Shown piece by piece: positions 62,621-64,000 of a stretch of 64,000 nucleotides of DNA. The stretch is from Sorangium cellulosum So0157-2 (GTDB taxonomy: Bacteria; Myxococcota_A; Polyangia; Polyangiales; Polyangiaceae). The translations under genes were made by a program, and so were the position numbers. The DNA lies in assembly GCF_000418325.1 (NCBI RefSeq), contig NC_021658.1, positions 7,392,001 to 7,456,000 of the forward strand. Direction: 5' to 3'. Position 1 is the stretch's first letter, and each line of letters begins with the position of its first letter. The notes beneath the pieces were generated by a model, which searched no databases, was not told the DNA's origin, and was given only the letters and a program-made list of their open reading frames with translations.

Positions 62621-63807
62621 ACCACAGCCGTCCCCCCGCGTCCTCGGCGTCGGAGGAGCTCGACGCGGTCAAGGTGCTCGATCACCTGGTCCGCCGCGCG
62701 GTCTCGATGGGCGCGAGCGACATCCACGTCGAGCCGAAGCGCGACGGCATCCGCGTGCGTTACCGCGTCGACGGCGTGATGGTGGCGCAGGGGCAGATCC
62801 CGATCGAGATCGCGCCCGCGCTCACCTCGCGCGTGAAGGTGCTCGCGCGGATGGACATGACCGAGCGGCGCCTGCCGCAGGACGGCCAGTTCAGCCTGGA
62901 GCTGTACGGCCACCCGCTCATCCACCTGCGCGCCTCGACGTTCCCCGCGATCCACGGCGAGACGCTGGTGATGCGCGTGCTGCTCAGCCACCAGCTGATC
63001 CCGCTCGACAAGCTCGGGCTCTCGGAGGGCGACCTGCCGCGGGTCCAGGGGCTCGCGGACCGCGCCTCGGGGCTCATCGTCGTGTGCGGGCCGACCGGGT
63101 CCGGCAAGACGTCGACGCTCTACTCGCTGATCAAGGTGATGAAGACCAGCGAGCTCAGCATCGTGACCCTGGAGGACCCGATCGAGGTCGAGTTCGCCGA
63201 AATCACGCAGGGGCAGACCAACCCGAGGCAGGGCTTCACGTTCGCGACGGGCCTGCGCGCGATCCTGCGGCAGGACCCGGACGTGATCATGGTCGGCGAG
63301 ATGCGCGACCCCGAGACGGCGCAGATCGCGCTGCAGGCGAGCCTCACGGGGCACCTCGTGCTGTCGACGCTGCACACCTCGGACGCGGTCGACACGGTCG
63401 CGCGGCTCGTGGACCTCGGCGCGGAGTCGTGGATCGTGGCGAACGCCCTGCTGGCGGTGATCGCGCAGCGGCTCGTACGGCGGCTCTGCGAGGAGTGCGC
63501 GGAGACGTACGAGCTCGAGGGCGACGTGACCGGCGAGGAGGACGAGGTCCTCATCGAGAAGGGCACCGAGCTGAAGCGCGCCGTCGGGTGCCAGACGTGC
63601 CACCTGACGGGCTACCGGGGCCGGATCGGGCTGTTCGAGATGCTGGAGCTCGACGACGACCTGCGGGATCTCGTCAAGGCGCGGGCGGGGAAGCGCGCGT
63701 ACCGGGAGGCCGCGCGCAAGGTGGGGCTCGTCCCGCTCCGGGAGGCCGGGCTCACCCGGGTGAAGGAGGGCGTCACCTCCCTGGACGAGGTGCTCCGCGT
63801 GACGTGA
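62617..63807 (+). CDS. PulE/PilB-like type II secretion / type IV pilus ATPase, short form
   Basis: A 396-residue hexameric ATPase. Motifs: Walker A GPTGSGKTST, Asp box VTLEDPIE, Walker B AILRQDPDVIMVGEMRD, His box TGHLVLSTLHTSDA and the zinc motif CEEC / CQTC. The N-terminal domain found in full-length GspE and PilB (about 150 residues) is absent: the protein begins in the N2 domain (VRRAVSMGASDIHVEP). It has a GTG start with GGGAGG upstream. It would power assembly of a pilus-like structure, perhaps with the pilins at 30-33 kb, although no other apparatus gene is here. Confidence 0.93.
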   Translation: MNHSRPPASSASEELDAVKVLDHLVRRAVSMGASDIHVEPKRDGIRVRYRVDGVMVAQGQIPIEIAPALTSRVKVLARMDMTERRLPQDGQFSLELYGHPLIHLRASTFPAIHGETLVMRVLLSHQLIPLDKLGLSEGDLPRVQGLADRASGLIVVCGPTGSGKTSTLYSLIKVMKTSELSIVTLEDPIEVEFAEITQGQTNPRQGFTFATGLRAILRQDPDVIMVGEMRDPETAQIALQASLTGHLVLSTLHTSDAVDTVARLVDLGAESWIVANALLAVIAQRLVRRLCEECAETYELEGDVTGEEDEVLIEKGTELKRAVGCQTCHLTGYRGRIGLFEMLELDDDLRDLVKARAGKRAYREAARKVGLVPLREAGLTRVKEGVTSLDEVLRVT

Positions 63808-63852
63808 CGCGCTTCTGACGCAGAGGTGACGTGACGCGCTTCTGACGCAGAG
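63799..63852. repeat. 27-bp tandem repeat covering the ATPase stop codon
   Basis: Two identical copies of a 27-bp unit (GTGACGTGACGCGCTTCTGA then CGCAGAG) at 63799-63825 and 63826-63852. The first copy contains the TGA stop of the ATPase gene at 63805-63807. A further TGACGCAG occurs in the next hairpin loop. Confidence 0.85.
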
Positions 63853-63853
63853 A

Positions 63854-63883
63854 GCGGCGCTCGCCTGACGCAGCGAGCGCCGC
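63854..63883. terminator. Perfect 11-bp hairpin between convergent genes
   Basis: GCGGCGCTCGC at 63854-63864 and its exact complement at 63873-63883 enclose an 8-nt loop CTGACGCA. It sits between the ATPase gene end and the minus-strand beta-glucosidase end (stop at 63887) and probably terminates both. Confidence 0.6.
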
Positions 63884-63886
63884 CGG

Positions 63887-64000
63887 TCAGGTGGCCTGCG
63901 AGGCGCCGTCGTCGACGGCGTTTTCGGCGATGACGCCCTTGTACCAGAGCGCGCTGTCCTTCGGGGTGCGGCGCTGCGTCTCGTAGTCCACCCAGACGAT
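63887..64000 (-). CDS. 3' end of a glycoside hydrolase family 1 beta-glucosidase
   Basis: Only the last 37 codons are in the window. They read IVWVDYETQRRTPKDSALWY, then KGVIAEN and a short acidic tail, with TGA at 63889-63887. The VDYxTQxRxPKDSxxWY pattern is the conserved C-terminal block of family 1 glycosidases, which cleave beta-glucosides such as cellobiose. This would suit a cellulose degrader. The rest of the gene lies beyond the window end. Confidence 0.8.
   Translation of the reverse strand: MVWVDYETQRRTPKDSALWYKGVIAENAVDDGASQAT

Overview
The window is very GC-rich (roughly 70% by eye) and densely coded. Its content points to a large-genome myxobacterium of the Polyangiales, most like Sorangium. 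Indicators are an Oar-like TonB receptor, a Hanks-type kinase with an N-terminal zinc ribbon, many PEGA and TPR proteins with proline/alanine-rich linkers, many lipoproteins of unknown function, several type IV pilin paralogues behind an NtrC-type regulator, and frequent GTG starts. The species assignment is an inference from style and gene content. No rRNA, CRISPR array, insertion sequence or prophage was seen. One tRNA gene, tRNA-Leu(CAG), is present.

Layout. 0.1-4.3 kb: TonB-dependent receptor followed by a Gly-rich lipoprotein. 4.4-9.5 kb: membrane-anchored coiled-coil protein, SAM methyltransferase plus an SDR epimerase-like protein, a divergent acyltransferase, and an LD-carboxypeptidase. 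9.5-12.7 kb: two tandem paralogous Gly-rich, beta-helix-like lipoproteins. 12.7-22.3 kb: a minus-strand block reading TPR protein, Cys-rich lipoprotein, Ser/Thr kinase, giant TPR protein. The giant TPR gene runs out of frame into a truncated PEGA/membrane gene. 22.4-25.4 kb: small secreted protein, DUF4190-like/thioredoxin-like protein, lipoprotein, tRNA-Leu. 25.6-28.4 kb: pyrC-rimO. 28.5-34.2 kb: lipoprotein, sigma-54 activator, three type IV pilins, a degenerate pilin-like protein and a membrane-anchored helical protein. 34.4-36.9 kb: PEGA protein gene split by an internal tandem duplication. 37.4-40.2 kb: secreted phosphodiester-glycosidase-like protein. 40.4-48.2 kb: gatC-gatA-GNAT, a second SDR-acyltransferase pair, truB and a CNNM/CorC protein. 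48.4-53.5 kb: Pro-rich membrane protein, alpha/beta hydrolase, Tex. 53.6-56.7 kb: a 43-bp tandem array, a helical protein, then an overlapping ABC-type ATPase-PIN nuclease pair. 56.7-64 kb: hutI, nagZ, MDR oxidoreductase, DMT transporter, CAP-domain lipoprotein, a short PulE/PilB-like ATPase and the 3' end of a GH1 beta-glucosidase.

How genes fit together. Many neighbours share ATGA, GTGA or TGATG start/stop overlaps (pyrC/rimO, gatC/gatA, acyltransferase/truB, pilin-like/33237, ATPase/PIN, nagZ/hutI, CAP/PulE, TPR/Cys-rich lipoprotein). These imply translational coupling. Convergent gene ends are often closed by perfect GC hairpins, some of which contain the stop codons.

The most interesting items are: (1) the coupled ATPase-PIN module, which looks like an uncatalogued defence or toxin-type system; (2) the PEGA gene, where two identical 298-bp direct repeats 437 bp apart break the frame and whose recombination would restore it exactly; (3) the pilin cluster, in which all four proteins keep a DxDxDG loop; (4) duplicated SDR-acyltransferase modules whose SDRs lack the catalytic Tyr; and (5) a four-fold CxxxCCSxxxC lipoprotein.
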